Origin: Bacillus sp. FJAT-26390
GTDB lineage: Bacteria > Bacillota > Bacilli > Paenibacillales > Paenibacillaceae
DNA length: 64,000 nucleotides
Assembly: GCF_001682865.1 (NCBI RefSeq)
Contig: NZ_MAQX01000034.1
Location: 165,569-229,568 of the forward strand
Direction of reading: 5' to 3'
Shown here: positions 16,263 to 24,385 of the stretch, in pieces
How the letters are laid out: every line of letters starts with the position of its first letter
Position numbering within the stretch: the stretch's first letter is position 1
Notes under the pieces: model-generated
Told to the model about the DNA's origin: nothing
The model's database searches: none
Seen by the model: only the letters and a program-made list of their open reading frames with translations
Translations under genes and position numbers: made by a program

Positions 16263-16271
16263 CTATGAAAA

Positions 16272-16341
16272 TATCCCCTTCCAGCAGCTGCGATTAGATT
16301 CATAACCGATGAATCTTACGCAAGCTGCCCGAAGGGGATAC
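16272..16341. terminator. Long bidirectional hairpin
   Basis: ATCCCCTTC at the left pairs with GAAGGGGAT at the right, with inner GCAGCTGCG/GCAAGCTGC and GATTCAT/ATGAATC pairings, between the convergent oxygenase and L25 genes. Confidence 0.7.
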
Positions 16342-16368
16342 CATTTACATCTATTTAAATGTGAGTGA

Positions 16369-16938
16369 TTATGCTGTTTCTTCGACTTCCGCATGTACCG
16401 CTTTGATTTGGATCATGACCGTAGCCGGATCAGTTAACACTTCGATTCCGTCCATGAAGATCAAATCCGAAACGAGAAACTGATCGCCTGCTGCAAGGCC
16501 GCTAATGTCCACTTCCATTGAAGTCGGGAGAACGTCTGGCATGCAGCGGACTTCCACTTCATAGATGTCCACTTGCAATGTGCCGCCGGATTTCAAACCG
16601 ATAGCGTCGCCAGAGAAATGGATCGTTACTTTGCTATCCATCATTTTTGTCATATTCACATGATGGAAGTCAATATGCAGCAATTTGCCGGACATGATTT
16701 CCTTTTGAATATGTTGAACGACGATTGGAATGACTTTCTCATCCGCTGTCTTGCCCTGCAAAATAGCGCGTGGATTTTTTTTCAAAATATCCAGCATTTC
16801 CTTTTCGTTCACTTCTAGCGACATCGTATCTTTACCAATTCCATACAATACAGCTGGGATGCGTCCCTGTTTTCTTGCTTGATTCATGTGAGACTTTGTT
16901 TCACCAGTGCGTTTGCTTAATTGAATAAATTTACTCAT
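16369..16938 (-). CDS. rplY: 50S ribosomal protein L25 / general stress protein Ctc
   Basis: A 189-residue L25 of the TL5/Ctc long type that binds 5S rRNA. The N-terminal domain has the family pattern (RTGETKSHMNQARKQGRIPAVLYG), and an extended C-terminal beta domain follows (VRCMPDVLPTSMEVDISGL...). ATG 16938 is the usual family start (SKFIQLSKR...). The longer frame reads through the promoter. In Bacillus, Ctc is stress-induced; here a consensus sigma-A-type promoter is seen. Confidence 0.93.
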   Translation of the reverse strand: MSKFIQLSKRTGETKSHMNQARKQGRIPAVLYGIGKDTMSLEVNEKEMLDILKKNPRAILQGKTADEKVIPIVVQHIQKEIMSGKLLHIDFHHVNMTKMMDSKVTIHFSGDAIGLKSGGTLQVDIYEVEVRCMPDVLPTSMEVDISGLAAGDQFLVSDLIFMDGIEVLTDPATVMIQIKAVHAEVEETA

Positions 16939-16984
16939 TTGTTTGTTCCCGCTCTCTTTTGACCATAAATTCTTGTCAGTCATA

Positions 16985-17013
16985 AGTATAACATGACCAT
17001 AGAATCTAGTCAA
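16985..17013 (-). promoter_or_regulatory. Promoter of the L25/Ctc gene
   Basis: On the minus strand TTGACT (17013-17008), 17 bases, TATACT (16990-16985), about 45 bases upstream of the start codon. Confidence 0.65.
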
Positions 17014-17025
17014 ACCAGCCCCTGC

Positions 17026-17964
17026 TCACCATTCATACTCGATAAACGGATCAGGAATCTCAATCTGGTAAGCCTCCGCATCACTTACGCCTACAGAAAG
17101 TATCGCTCTGCCATTGCTGCATCTGATAATCCCGCCGCTAAAAATAACATCCTCAAGGTCCGGCCGTTTGCCGGGTCCTCTTGGAAAATCGCCTCTTACC
17201 GCAATGATTTTAATCGGTGTTTTCTCGCAGGTATCTGGATTGATCGAGAAAACCATCGAATAATAATGCTTGCTGCCTAACTCATCAAAGCAAGCGATAT
17301 GCCCCAGAACGCCAACATGCCCATTTTTCAATAAATGCGCTTCGTTAGCGCCTCCCCATTCCTCGGGAACAAATTGGTCACGCAGCACCTCGGCATCCAT
17401 GAATGTTTGCTCATCAAGCTCATCAAGCGAATCAATGACCGTAAATCCGATTTGCCCTCTTCCACCTCTTGTCCCTTGCGGCCTTGTAAATATGCCTACT
17501 CTGCCATCTGTCAGCTCGATCAGACGAATATCCTTCATCGTACCCGGGCCGGAGGAGAAGTGGCACAATGAATCTATTTGAAACCCGCGGTAAAATTGAG
17601 TGACCCATGATACGATGTTTAGCGGATTATCGGCTGCCGTGATCACTTCAACCCCGCCAATGATCAATTCACCTTTGATAATCGACACGCATGGGTCCTG
17701 CAAATTGTACGTATGCGTATGTATGCGCGGACTCCAAACCTCATTTTGGCATGTAAAAAAGAAGACTTGAGAGAACTCGCTGTTCCGTTCCTCAACTCTT
17801 CCTAAGATCACTTCCTCCCCGTCATATGGAAAAGGGGCCGTTATATTATACACATCTCGGCTGCCAACCCCAGAGAAAACAAGCTTCTCTACGTTCGTCG
17901 TGCGGGGACTGGCATAAAATGTATCCAGGAGCTGTTTACACGTTTTCGTCATTTCCTTTGTCAT
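17026..17964 (-). CDS. DUF1861/MTP-1-like protein, putative beta-mannosyltransferase/phosphorylase with GH130-type propeller
   Basis: A 312-residue protein I match by eye to DUF1861 (MTP-1 family). Conserved blocks run the whole length: YNLQDPC (86-92), GPGTMKDIRLIEL (139-151), IFTRPQG (158-164), EEWGGANEAHLL (201-212), GHIACF (221-226), KRPDLEDVIFSGG (266-278) and GVSDAEAYQIEIPDPF (292-307). The QDP block may correspond to the EDP block holding the catalytic Asp of GH130 phosphorylases. Leishmania relatives are mannosyltransferase-phosphorylases that build and degrade beta-1,2-mannan (CAZy GT108). ATG 17964 has an AGGAGG site inside the upstream HTH gene, which overlaps by 29 bases. Opposite lies manC, supplier of GDP-mannose. 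Enzymatic role inferred. Confidence 0.8.
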   Translation of the reverse strand: MTKEMTKTCKQLLDTFYASPRTTNVEKLVFSGVGSRDVYNITAPFPYDGEEVILGRVEERNSEFSQVFFFTCQNEVWSPRIHTHTYNLQDPCVSIIKGELIIGGVEVITAADNPLNIVSWVTQFYRGFQIDSLCHFSSGPGTMKDIRLIELTDGRVGIFTRPQGTRGGRGQIGFTVIDSLDELDEQTFMDAEVLRDQFVPEEWGGANEAHLLKNGHVGVLGHIACFDELGSKHYYSMVFSINPDTCEKTPIKIIAVRGDFPRGPGKRPDLEDVIFSGGIIRCSNGRAILSVGVSDAEAYQIEIPDPFIEYEW

Positions 17965-18229
17965 TGCCGTCCTCCTGATGATCAATCGATTCATCTTGCG
18001 CTCCATGTCGATCTTCATCCTGGTCGATTCTAATGAGCTGTCCCGGCTGGACATTAAAGTATAGACAAAGCTTTAGCAGCAAATCCCTTGGATACTGCAC
18101 CATCTCATCCTTATACATTCTGCGTATGGAATCAAAATGGTAATTTACATCTTTGGCAAGCTTGCGTATCGATAATTTTGGATCATGATTTTCCATAACT
18201 TCTTTTAAATTACTGCGTATGACTGGCAC
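17936..18229 (-). CDS. Small Xre/Cro-type helix-turn-helix regulator
   Basis: A 97-residue DNA-binding protein. The HTH (IRKLAKDVNYHFDSIRRMYKDEM) is followed by RDLLLKLCLYFNVQPGQLI, the C-terminal part of HTH_26/Cro-C1-like folds, and a very acidic Asp/Gln tail. GTG 18229 is chosen because TAGGAGG lies 7 bases upstream. It is the first gene of a two-gene unit with the DUF1861 gene and is divergent from the GT4-manC operon. It probably regulates one or both from the shared 199-base gap. Confidence 0.82.
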   Translation of the reverse strand: MPVIRSNLKEVMENHDPKLSIRKLAKDVNYHFDSIRRMYKDEMVQYPRDLLLKLCLYFNVQPGQLIRIDQDEDRHGAQDESIDHQEDGNDKGNDENV

Positions 18230-18247
18230 ACATACACCTCCTACATA

Positions 18248-18276
18248 AATATATATGGAGAATAGTGGAGAGTCAA
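18248..18276 (-). promoter_or_regulatory. Promoter of the HTH-DUF1861 unit
   Basis: Minus-strand TTGACT (18276-18271), 17 bases, TATATT (18253-18248), about 20 bases before the ribosome site. The spacer contains direct repeats TGGAGAATAG/TGGAGAG (plus-strand reading) that could be an operator. Confidence 0.55.
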
Positions 18277-18280
18277 TAAA

Positions 18281-18309
18281 TTGACAAGAAAAAATGGTCA
18301 TGTTATAGT
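18281..18309 (+). promoter_or_regulatory. Promoter of the GT4-manC operon
   Basis: TTGACA (18281-18286), 17 bases, TATAGT (18304-18309). It starts 5 bases from the -35 of the divergent promoter, so the two promoters are back to back. It would give a leader of about 110 bases. Confidence 0.65.
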
Positions 18310-18362
18310 TTGAACAGGAAATAATTTTCAATTTTCTGAAAATAATAAAAAACCTTCCCGCT

Positions 18363-18395
18363 GGAAATAAAGACCTCTTTATTTCTTTTTTTTAT
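18363..18395 (+). terminator. Leader terminator-like hairpin ahead of the GT4 gene
   Basis: GAAATAAAG (18364-18372) and CTTTATTTC (18377-18385) form a 9-bp stem followed directly by eight T residues. It lies between the promoter and the first start codon, so it could attenuate the operon. The stem is A/U-rich and therefore modest in stability. Confidence 0.5.
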
Positions 18396-18428
18396 TCAAA
18401 AAATCGCAGTTCAGTATGGAGGCTCTGT

Positions 18429-19613
18429 ATGATAAAAAATAAAAGCAGCAAACGAAACATCGTTTTTCTAGGAACAAGCTTGCCGAGAGAATGCGGCATC
18501 GCTACATTTTCACAAGATTTATTAGACCAGTTCGAGCATATTCCCGGCTTCGATAAACCTCATATAATAGCTGTCAACAACAACGAAACTTACCAATACG
18601 ACGAGCAAGTGATCAAGGAAATTAACCAGCACAACCAATCTGATTATTCGGAAGCAGCAGACTATCTTAACTTCTCGGACGTTGACCTTCTCGTGATCCA
18701 GCATGAATTCGGCATTTATGGCGGAGAAAGCGGGGAGCTATTGATTCCTTTTGTAGAGAAACTTAGCATTCCGTATATCGTCATCTTTCATACCGTGCTA
18801 ACAAACCCTTCTGCCAAGCAGCGCCATATCATGAACCGGGTTGCAGAGCTCAGCGTCAAAGTCGTAACGATGGCGCAGTCAACCGTCAACGATTTGAGCA
18901 AGATCTATGGCATTGATGCCTCTAAAGTCTCTTTCATCCACCATGGCGTACCCTATGTAAAAACCGAATCGCGCGCCAAGCTGAAAGAGCAATACGGCTT
19001 CGCGGACCGAAAGATTTTATCCACCTTCGGCTTTCTAAGCCCTGGCAAAGGAATTGAATATAGCATTGAAGCCATGCGCGGTGTAGTCAAGCAGCATCCG
19101 GATTCCCTTTATATCGTATTTGGCAAAACGCATCCGGTAGTCAAACAAGAAACGGGCGAGGTTTACAGGCAAAAGCTGATGGAGCTAGTGAACAAGCTTG
19201 GTCTCCAGCATAACGTTCTCTTCGTCGACAAGCTGTTGACGCAGGAGGAAGTCATAGAATCGCTCGTTATGTCAGATATTTATATGACTCCTTATTTGGG
19301 CAAAGATCAGGCGGTAAGCGGCACTTTGGCTTACGGGGTCGGATATGGCAGAGTCATCGTTTCCACCCCCTATCGATATGCCACGGAAATGCTGGCTGAC
19401 GGCCGAGGACTGCTTGCAAATTTCCGCGATGCCGCCTCTTTGGAAGCTTGTATCCTTCAATTGCTAGATAATCCCGAGCTGGTTAAAGAGATGGAGAATC
19501 GCACTGCCGAGCTTGGAAAGACGATGCTCTGGAAGGAAATCGCCAAAACCTATGCCGAACTCTTTCAAGAACAAATATCGATTTCAAAGTTAGACAATAG
19601 GAGTGTGATTTAA
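18429..19613 (+). CDS. GT4-type glycosyltransferase, putative mannosyltransferase
   Basis: A 394-residue GT-B fold retaining glycosyltransferase. It has an N-terminal acceptor domain (IVFLGTSLPRECGIATFSQDLLDQ) and LLVIQHEFGIYGGESG. The C-terminal donor domain has STFGFLSPGKGIEYSIEAM and the EX7E-like region (AVSGTLAYGVGYGRVIVSTPYRYATE, about 296-321). Related proteins are found fused to or paired with the barrel protein encoded next. GGAGGCTCTGT precedes ATG 18429. First gene of an operon ending in manC, so GDP-mannose is the likely donor, though this is inferred. Confidence 0.85.
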   Translation: MIKNKSSKRNIVFLGTSLPRECGIATFSQDLLDQFEHIPGFDKPHIIAVNNNETYQYDEQVIKEINQHNQSDYSEAADYLNFSDVDLLVIQHEFGIYGGESGELLIPFVEKLSIPYIVIFHTVLTNPSAKQRHIMNRVAELSVKVVTMAQSTVNDLSKIYGIDASKVSFIHHGVPYVKTESRAKLKEQYGFADRKILSTFGFLSPGKGIEYSIEAMRGVVKQHPDSLYIVFGKTHPVVKQETGEVYRQKLMELVNKLGLQHNVLFVDKLLTQEEVIESLVMSDIYMTPYLGKDQAVSGTLAYGVGYGRVIVSTPYRYATEMLADGRGLLANFRDAASLEACILQLLDNPELVKEMENRTAELGKTMLWKEIAKTYAELFQEQISISKLDNRSVI

Positions 19614-20719
19614 TGGAAGTACAAACGATACTGCAGTTCAAATCTGAATACATGCGCAGAATAACAGATGATACGGGGATTTTCCAGCATACCAAATTTG
19701 GGGTGCCCGATCGTTCAAAGGGTTATACGACCGATGACAACGCACGGGCCTTAATTGCAGCCGTCTTATTGTACAACAGCAAAAGAGAGGCAGCTGTTCT
19801 TGACCTCATCCATACTTATGTCTCCTTCATCCATCATGCGCAAAATGCCGACGGAAACTTTAGAAATTTTATGGACTATAGCCGTTCATTCGTAGAGGAA
19901 AGCGGTTCGGAGGATTGCCAGGGACGAACGCTTTGGGCTCTTGGATTTACGTTAGCCCACTCCGCCTCCTTGCCAGATAATCTATTAAACACCTGTCGTT
20001 ATTTGATTAATCAGGCATTGCCGCATATCGAAGCGCTCGGTTCTCCCCGCGCTAGTGCCTATGCCATTATCGGGCTAAGCTGCCTGATTGAAACCCCTAA
20101 TGCATTGACTTACTCCTTCCCCTATCCCCATACCCCAACTACCGAGGAAGAGGCAGCTTTTCTGCCAAGAGCATTCATACTCGAACTTATCGAAAATATG
20201 GCAGCAAGGCTGCATGATCAATATAACCGCAACAAAGGAAACGGTTGGAACTGGTTTGAAGACAGCCTGACCTATGGAAATTCGATGCTGCCTTGGGCGC
20301 TATTAAAAGCATCCCGTATTTCAAGCAATGGCAACATGAAGGAAGCAGCCAAGGAAAGCTTGGATTTTCTAGCCTCCAGAACTTTCTCCAAAGAAGGGTA
20401 TTACAAACCGATTGGCAGCCACGGCTGGCTGCTGCGCGGCGGGGAGTCCGCTCCCTACGATGAGCAGCCGATTGAAGCATGCGAAATGCTCCTTGCATGC
20501 AAGGAGGCAGCGATCATTCTCCAAGATCCCGCTTATTTGAAGCATGCCGCATTATGCTATGAGTGGTATTTGGGGCATAACTCATTAAAAACCTCACTCA
20601 TTGATCCTCAAACCGGGGCTTGTTATGACGGCATCCATCGTACGGGATTAAACCTGAACCAAGGCTCGGAGAGCATCATTTCCTTCTCCATCGCCCATTC
20701 GGTGATGCATCATGAATAA
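19613..20719 (+). CDS. (alpha/alpha)-barrel glycosidase-like protein partnered with the GT4 gene
   Basis: A 368-residue helical protein with repeating hairpins typical of six-hairpin (alpha/alpha)6 barrels, often annotated as glycosidase- or glycosyltransferase-associated. Recognisable parts: RITDDTGIFQHTKFGVPDRS, GYTTDDNARALIAA, DCQGRTLWALG, NGWNWFEDSLTYGNSMLPWALL, PIEACEMLLA. The acidic clusters TDDNAR and WFEDSLTY could be catalytic. Its ATG shares the last base of the preceding TAA stop, and it overlaps manC by 8 bases, so the three are coupled. The reaction is unknown; trimming or processing of a mannose polymer would fit. Confidence 0.75.
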   Translation: MEVQTILQFKSEYMRRITDDTGIFQHTKFGVPDRSKGYTTDDNARALIAAVLLYNSKREAAVLDLIHTYVSFIHHAQNADGNFRNFMDYSRSFVEESGSEDCQGRTLWALGFTLAHSASLPDNLLNTCRYLINQALPHIEALGSPRASAYAIIGLSCLIETPNALTYSFPYPHTPTTEEEAAFLPRAFILELIENMAARLHDQYNRNKGNGWNWFEDSLTYGNSMLPWALLKASRISSNGNMKEAAKESLDFLASRTFSKEGYYKPIGSHGWLLRGGESAPYDEQPIEACEMLLACKEAAIILQDPAYLKHAALCYEWYLGHNSLKTSLIDPQTGACYDGIHRTGLNLNQGSESIISFSIAHSVMHHE

Positions 20720-21791
20720 ATTTGCTACCATACTGGCAGGCGGGGGCGGAACCCGCTTCTGGCCATTGTCTAGGCAAGAGATTCCGAAGCAGCTGCTCAA
20801 TATAAGCGGAAATGATATCATGCTAAACGATACGATCGAACGCTTCAAAGGCATTATTCCGCAGGAGAACACCATCATCGTGACGAACCGCTCACAAGCC
20901 GTATTGCTTGAGAGCATCATGCACAGCAGTGTGCTCAGCCGCAATATCTTGATCGAGCCCGTTGCCCGGAATACAGCCGCAAGCATACTGTTTGCAGCGC
21001 TAGCCATTGAAAAGAGCTACGGTGATTCTTTAATGGTCGTCTTGCCTTCCGATTCTTATATAACGGATGAAGATCAATTCCGGCTTACGCTGGACGAGGC
21101 ATGTACGGCCGCGATCGAAACTGACAAAATCGTAACGATCGGCATTAAGCCAACCTTCCCATCTACCGGCTACGGTTATATCGCCTACGATAAGGAGCCT
21201 ATATCTTCGAATCCTGTCGCTATCTATGAAGTAGCCGAATTTGTAGAGAAGCCGAGCTTCCAGAAAGCGCAGAGCTACCTTTCATCAGGCAATTATTTGT
21301 GGAATAGCGGCATGTTCATTTGGAAAACATCCGTTATCATCGACAATTTCAAGCGTTACCTGCCTCGGCTGTATAAAACGATGCTTCCTCTTCGCGACTA
21401 CCTAGGCACGGAGCAGGAAGAGGAAATGATTAACCGCATATATCCGACGCTTCAAAGCATTTCGATTGATTACGGCATTCTTGAGCGCTCCGATGACGTC
21501 ATTGTTTTATCCGGTCAATTTGGCTGGAATGACATCGGCAGCTGGGATGCGCTTGGCGCCATCTTCCCTCCTGATGAATCAGGCAATATTATAAAAGCGA
21601 ACCATATGGGAATCGATACACGCCATTCGATCATCTACGGAAACGGCAGGTTAATTACGACGATAGGCGTAGACGGCTTTATCATTGCGGACACCCCGGA
21701 TGCCCTTTTGATCTGCCCGAAGGATAAGGCGCAGTCCGTCAAAGAAATCGTTGAGCTGCTCAAGCAAAACGGAATGACTGAATTTATTTAA
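20712..21791 (+). CDS. manC: Mannose-1-phosphate guanylyltransferase
   Basis: A 359-residue enzyme making GDP-mannose from mannose-1-phosphate and GTP. It has the pyrophosphorylase loop (LAGGGGTRFWPLSRQEIPKQ, about 8-27), IEPVARNTAASI, the sugar-binding FVEKPSFQKA and GNYLWNSGMFIWK, and FGWNDIGSWDAL. There is no C-terminal phosphomannose isomerase domain, so it is the short monofunctional type. Last gene of the operon. Its substrate is the product a mannan phosphorylase would release. Confidence 0.93.
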   Translation: MNKFATILAGGGGTRFWPLSRQEIPKQLLNISGNDIMLNDTIERFKGIIPQENTIIVTNRSQAVLLESIMHSSVLSRNILIEPVARNTAASILFAALAIEKSYGDSLMVVLPSDSYITDEDQFRLTLDEACTAAIETDKIVTIGIKPTFPSTGYGYIAYDKEPISSNPVAIYEVAEFVEKPSFQKAQSYLSSGNYLWNSGMFIWKTSVIIDNFKRYLPRLYKTMLPLRDYLGTEQEEEMINRIYPTLQSISIDYGILERSDDVIVLSGQFGWNDIGSWDALGAIFPPDESGNIIKANHMGIDTRHSIIYGNGRLITTIGVDGFIIADTPDALLICPKDKAQSVKEIVELLKQNGMTEFI

Positions 21792-21798
21792 AATACAA

Positions 21799-21848
21799 CA
21801 AAGCAGCCTGTCATTTGTAATAAAACAAATGCGCAGGCTGCTTTTATT
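21799..21848. terminator. Bidirectional terminator between manC and alkD
   Basis: AAAGCAGCCTG pairs with CAGGCTGCTTT, with an inner ATTTGT/ACAAAT stem, then TTTTATTT on the plus strand. It overlaps the stop of the converging gene. Confidence 0.85.
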
Positions 21849-22530
21849 TCCGCTTCATGCTGCGGATCATTTTTTTGGTATCCTGATCCACACGGTAGGA
21901 CTCTGTTATTTTTTGCAGAGCTTTATTGTAGGTGAACACATCCAGGGAATTGCGTTCCAAATAGCTCAGGGTAGGCGCTGGCAGCTTAATAAAACAAATG
22001 GATATCGCCCATGCGACCGCCATTTTGACATAATAGTCATCACGCTTTACACGGTCGAGTAAGGATAACACCCTATCGATATATTCATCCTCTATGTAAA
22101 AATCAAGCAGCATCACGACACCAAACCGGATATCATAAGGCTGATTAGACGTTAGATACGGCTGTAAAAAATCCCATACCCGCTCCTTATTCGCCTTCGT
22201 AAATTTTAGCCCGATACAAAAACTATCGCATACCGACCAATTATCGATCTTGGGCACAAAATCAGCGACATAACGCAGTATTTCTTCCACGTCCGTTTGC
22301 AAATAACCGATGACCATGCCCTGAAGCATGACCTCTTCAAAATATTCGCTCTCCGCATGCTGCAGGTAGCTGCGCCAATCATCCTTCACTAATTGCTTTG
22401 CGAGCTTGCGCAGCTCAGGCAGCCGAACCCCCATTACATTATTAATCGTTGGGATTAGCGCCGCAGAAAATTTTTGATAAGCAGGCTCGGACAATTCCAA
22501 TAGCTGCTCCTTAATCGTTTTCCCTGCCAT
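21844..22530 (-). CDS. alkD: DNA alkylation repair protein, AlkD-like
   Basis: A 228-residue all-helical HEAT-repeat DNA glycosylase of the AlkC/AlkD superfamily that removes N3- and N7-alkyl purines. Family landmarks: GVRLPELRKLAKQLVKDDW, FEEVMLQGMVIGYLQ, DNWSVCDSFCIGLKF (Trp and Asp of the active site), RFGVVMLLDFYI and AVAWAISICFIK. It follows alkA by 13 bases, forming a two-gene base-excision-repair operon. Confidence 0.92.
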   Translation of the reverse strand: MAGKTIKEQLLELSEPAYQKFSAALIPTINNVMGVRLPELRKLAKQLVKDDWRSYLQHAESEYFEEVMLQGMVIGYLQTDVEEILRYVADFVPKIDNWSVCDSFCIGLKFTKANKERVWDFLQPYLTSNQPYDIRFGVVMLLDFYIEDEYIDRVLSLLDRVKRDDYYVKMAVAWAISICFIKLPAPTLSYLERNSLDVFTYNKALQKITESYRVDQDTKKMIRSMKRK

Positions 22531-22543
22531 TTTTTATCCCTCT

Positions 22544-23158
22544 TTACTCAAATGAAATTTGCCACAAGTAAATCGAAGCGACGGAACCCATAGGCGAATA
22601 ACGCTTGCGATAGCGATCAAACTCTTCTTTGGTAATGGAATCCAGCCGATAGAGCTTCATCATTCCGCGGCGAATGGCAATATCACCCCAGCTGACAACA
22701 TCACGGCGCTCCATCGCGTTTATCAGCATCATCTCTGCCGTCCATTTGCCTATTCCATTCAAGGCTGACAGCTTCTTAATGACCTCCGCGTCGGATAAGC
22801 CATACAGCTCATCAAGCTTCAAAGCATCTTCAACAATCAAATCGGCAATATGCTTGATACAAACCGCCTTTTTCATCGTTATCCCGCAGCGTTGAATATC
22901 ATCAGCGGACTGCTTGGCAATATGGCCTGGCGTAATCTCGCCAAATTGAAGCTGCATTCGTTCCCAAATCGTGTGCACGGCCTTAACGGAAATAAGCTGC
23001 CCTACTATCGCATGAACAAGCGCCGTGAACAGGTCGGGAATGATGACGCGCTCAACCTTGCCCATTCGCGTCATAGCAGCCCCAAGCGTTTCATCCACGC
23101 TTTTGAGATAGTCGATTTCGGCTTGCCCGTACTCAAAATACTTTGTTATCACTGCCAT
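22544..23158 (-). CDS. DNA-3-methyladenine glycosylase II family (HhH-GPD)
   Basis: A 204-residue helix-hairpin-helix glycosylase. The HhH (LSALNGIGKWTAEMMLI) and catalytic Asp (DVVSWGDIAIRRG) are present, as in AlkA. It lacks the N-terminal AlkA domain and the Ada-type methyltransferase region, so it is the minimal type. ATG 23158 has AGGTGAT upstream and is preferred to GTG 23170. Excises alkylated bases; partner gene alkD directly downstream. Confidence 0.9.
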   Translation of the reverse strand: MAVITKYFEYGQAEIDYLKSVDETLGAAMTRMGKVERVIIPDLFTALVHAIVGQLISVKAVHTIWERMQLQFGEITPGHIAKQSADDIQRCGITMKKAVCIKHIADLIVEDALKLDELYGLSDAEVIKKLSALNGIGKWTAEMMLINAMERRDVVSWGDIAIRRGMMKLYRLDSITKEEFDRYRKRYSPMGSVASIYLWQISFE

Positions 23159-23273
23159 AAGTTTAATCACCTATTAAGTAATATACTTCACTTGTTTTCA
23201 TTTGTATGGCAAAGACGAATATAACCGCAAGATTACGAAATAAAAAACGGCGTTCCGAGCTATAAGCAGTCGC

Positions 23274-24257
23274 CTAGGTCGTTGCTTTTTGCAAAAGCTC
23301 TACCTCAAGCTCATAGTTTTTGCGCTCAATGGGCTCATTGTTGATTAAACGGATCAAATAATCCATAGCGGTTTTGCCCGTCGAATAGATTTGCTGAGAG
23401 ATCGTCGTAATTTCAGGGTATACCATGTCCATCCGAATGCCGTCGAAGCCGATTAGCTTCACTTGCTCCGGTACTTTAACGCCCAGTTCAATTAATGCCT
23501 TTAATGCGCCGGCTGCCATCAGATCATTGCCTGCAAACACGCCGTCTACATCAGGATGCTGCTTAAAAATGTCCTTCATCGCTTGATAGCCGCCGGCAAC
23601 GTTAAAGTTGCCATAACCAATCAAGCTTGGCATAAACCACGGCAAATCTCTGCAAGCCTGCTCGTATGCAAGCGTCCTCTCCCTTGAGGCATGCACATGT
23701 GTAGGGCCGGATATATGGGCGATTTTGCGGCAGCCTGCGGACAGGAGATGCTCTACCGCCATTTCGCCGCCATGACGGTTCGCAGCCGTAATCGATAGGA
23801 TCGGATAGTCCGAAAAAGATTTGTCGATCGCAACGATCGGTATGGAACGGTCCTGCAAGGCGATAATTTGCTCTGGAAGTACGGTATAGGAAGAAATGAT
23901 AATACCGTCAATTTGCTTGTTGATTAACGTTTCGATATATTTCTTCTCTTTGTCCGGATTATTGTCCGTATTGCACAGCACAAGCGTGTACCCATGCGCC
24001 GCTGCGGCATCCTCGGCTGCGCGGGCGATTTCGGGAAAAAACGGATTTAAAATATCGGGTACCATTAAAGCGACGGCTGCGGTTTTTTTGCCTGCCAAGC
24101 TTCTTGCAATGTTGTTAGGCTTATAATTAAGCTTCTGGATCGCTGCCATAACGGCGATTTCAGCTTCCTTGCTGACATAGCCGCTCTGATTAAGCAGGCG
24201 GGATATCGTAGCGACAGATACGCCAGCCAGCTTGCTAACATCTCTTATTGTTGTCAT
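23274..24257 (-). CDS. rbsR: LacI-family repressor, probable ribose regulator RbsR
   Basis: A 327-residue LacI/GalR protein with N-terminal HTH and hinge (TTIRDVSKLAGVSVATISRLLNQSGYVS, YKPNNIARSLAGKKT) and a periplasmic-binding-like sugar domain with typical SDR-like signatures (GVFAGNDLMAAGALKALIELG, LIGFDGI). ATG 24257 is the family start; the upstream extension is not conserved in type. It is last in the rbs gene order but separated from rbsB by a terminator. A 20-bp LacI-type operator lies in front of rbsK. Confidence 0.9.
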   Translation of the reverse strand: MTTIRDVSKLAGVSVATISRLLNQSGYVSKEAEIAVMAAIQKLNYKPNNIARSLAGKKTAAVALMVPDILNPFFPEIARAAEDAAAAHGYTLVLCNTDNNPDKEKKYIETLINKQIDGIIISSYTVLPEQIIALQDRSIPIVAIDKSFSDYPILSITAANRHGGEMAVEHLLSAGCRKIAHISGPTHVHASRERTLAYEQACRDLPWFMPSLIGYGNFNVAGGYQAMKDIFKQHPDVDGVFAGNDLMAAGALKALIELGVKVPEQVKLIGFDGIRMDMVYPEITTISQQIYSTGKTAMDYLIRLINNEPIERKNYELEVELLQKATT

Positions 24258-24326
24258 ATCGTAACAAAATCCTTTCACGTAGCAGCCTGGCCTTTGGTAT
24301 AAAGTATACGGAATTATCGATTTAAA

Positions 24327-24370
24327 AAACAAGTGTGTATACGCTCGTTAGAACGTAAACACACTTGTTT
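24327..24370 (-). terminator. Terminator after rbsB
   Basis: AAACAAGTGTGT pairs with ACACACTTGTTT and is followed on the minus strand by a T-run. rbsR beyond it must be read through or have its own promoter. Confidence 0.85.
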
Positions 24371-24385
24371 GGCCTAAGGCTGCTA

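Noticed and set aside
24327..24370. Inverted repeat as an attachment site or transposon end
   Set aside because: Position after rbsB and U-run fit a terminator; no transposase or target duplication is present.
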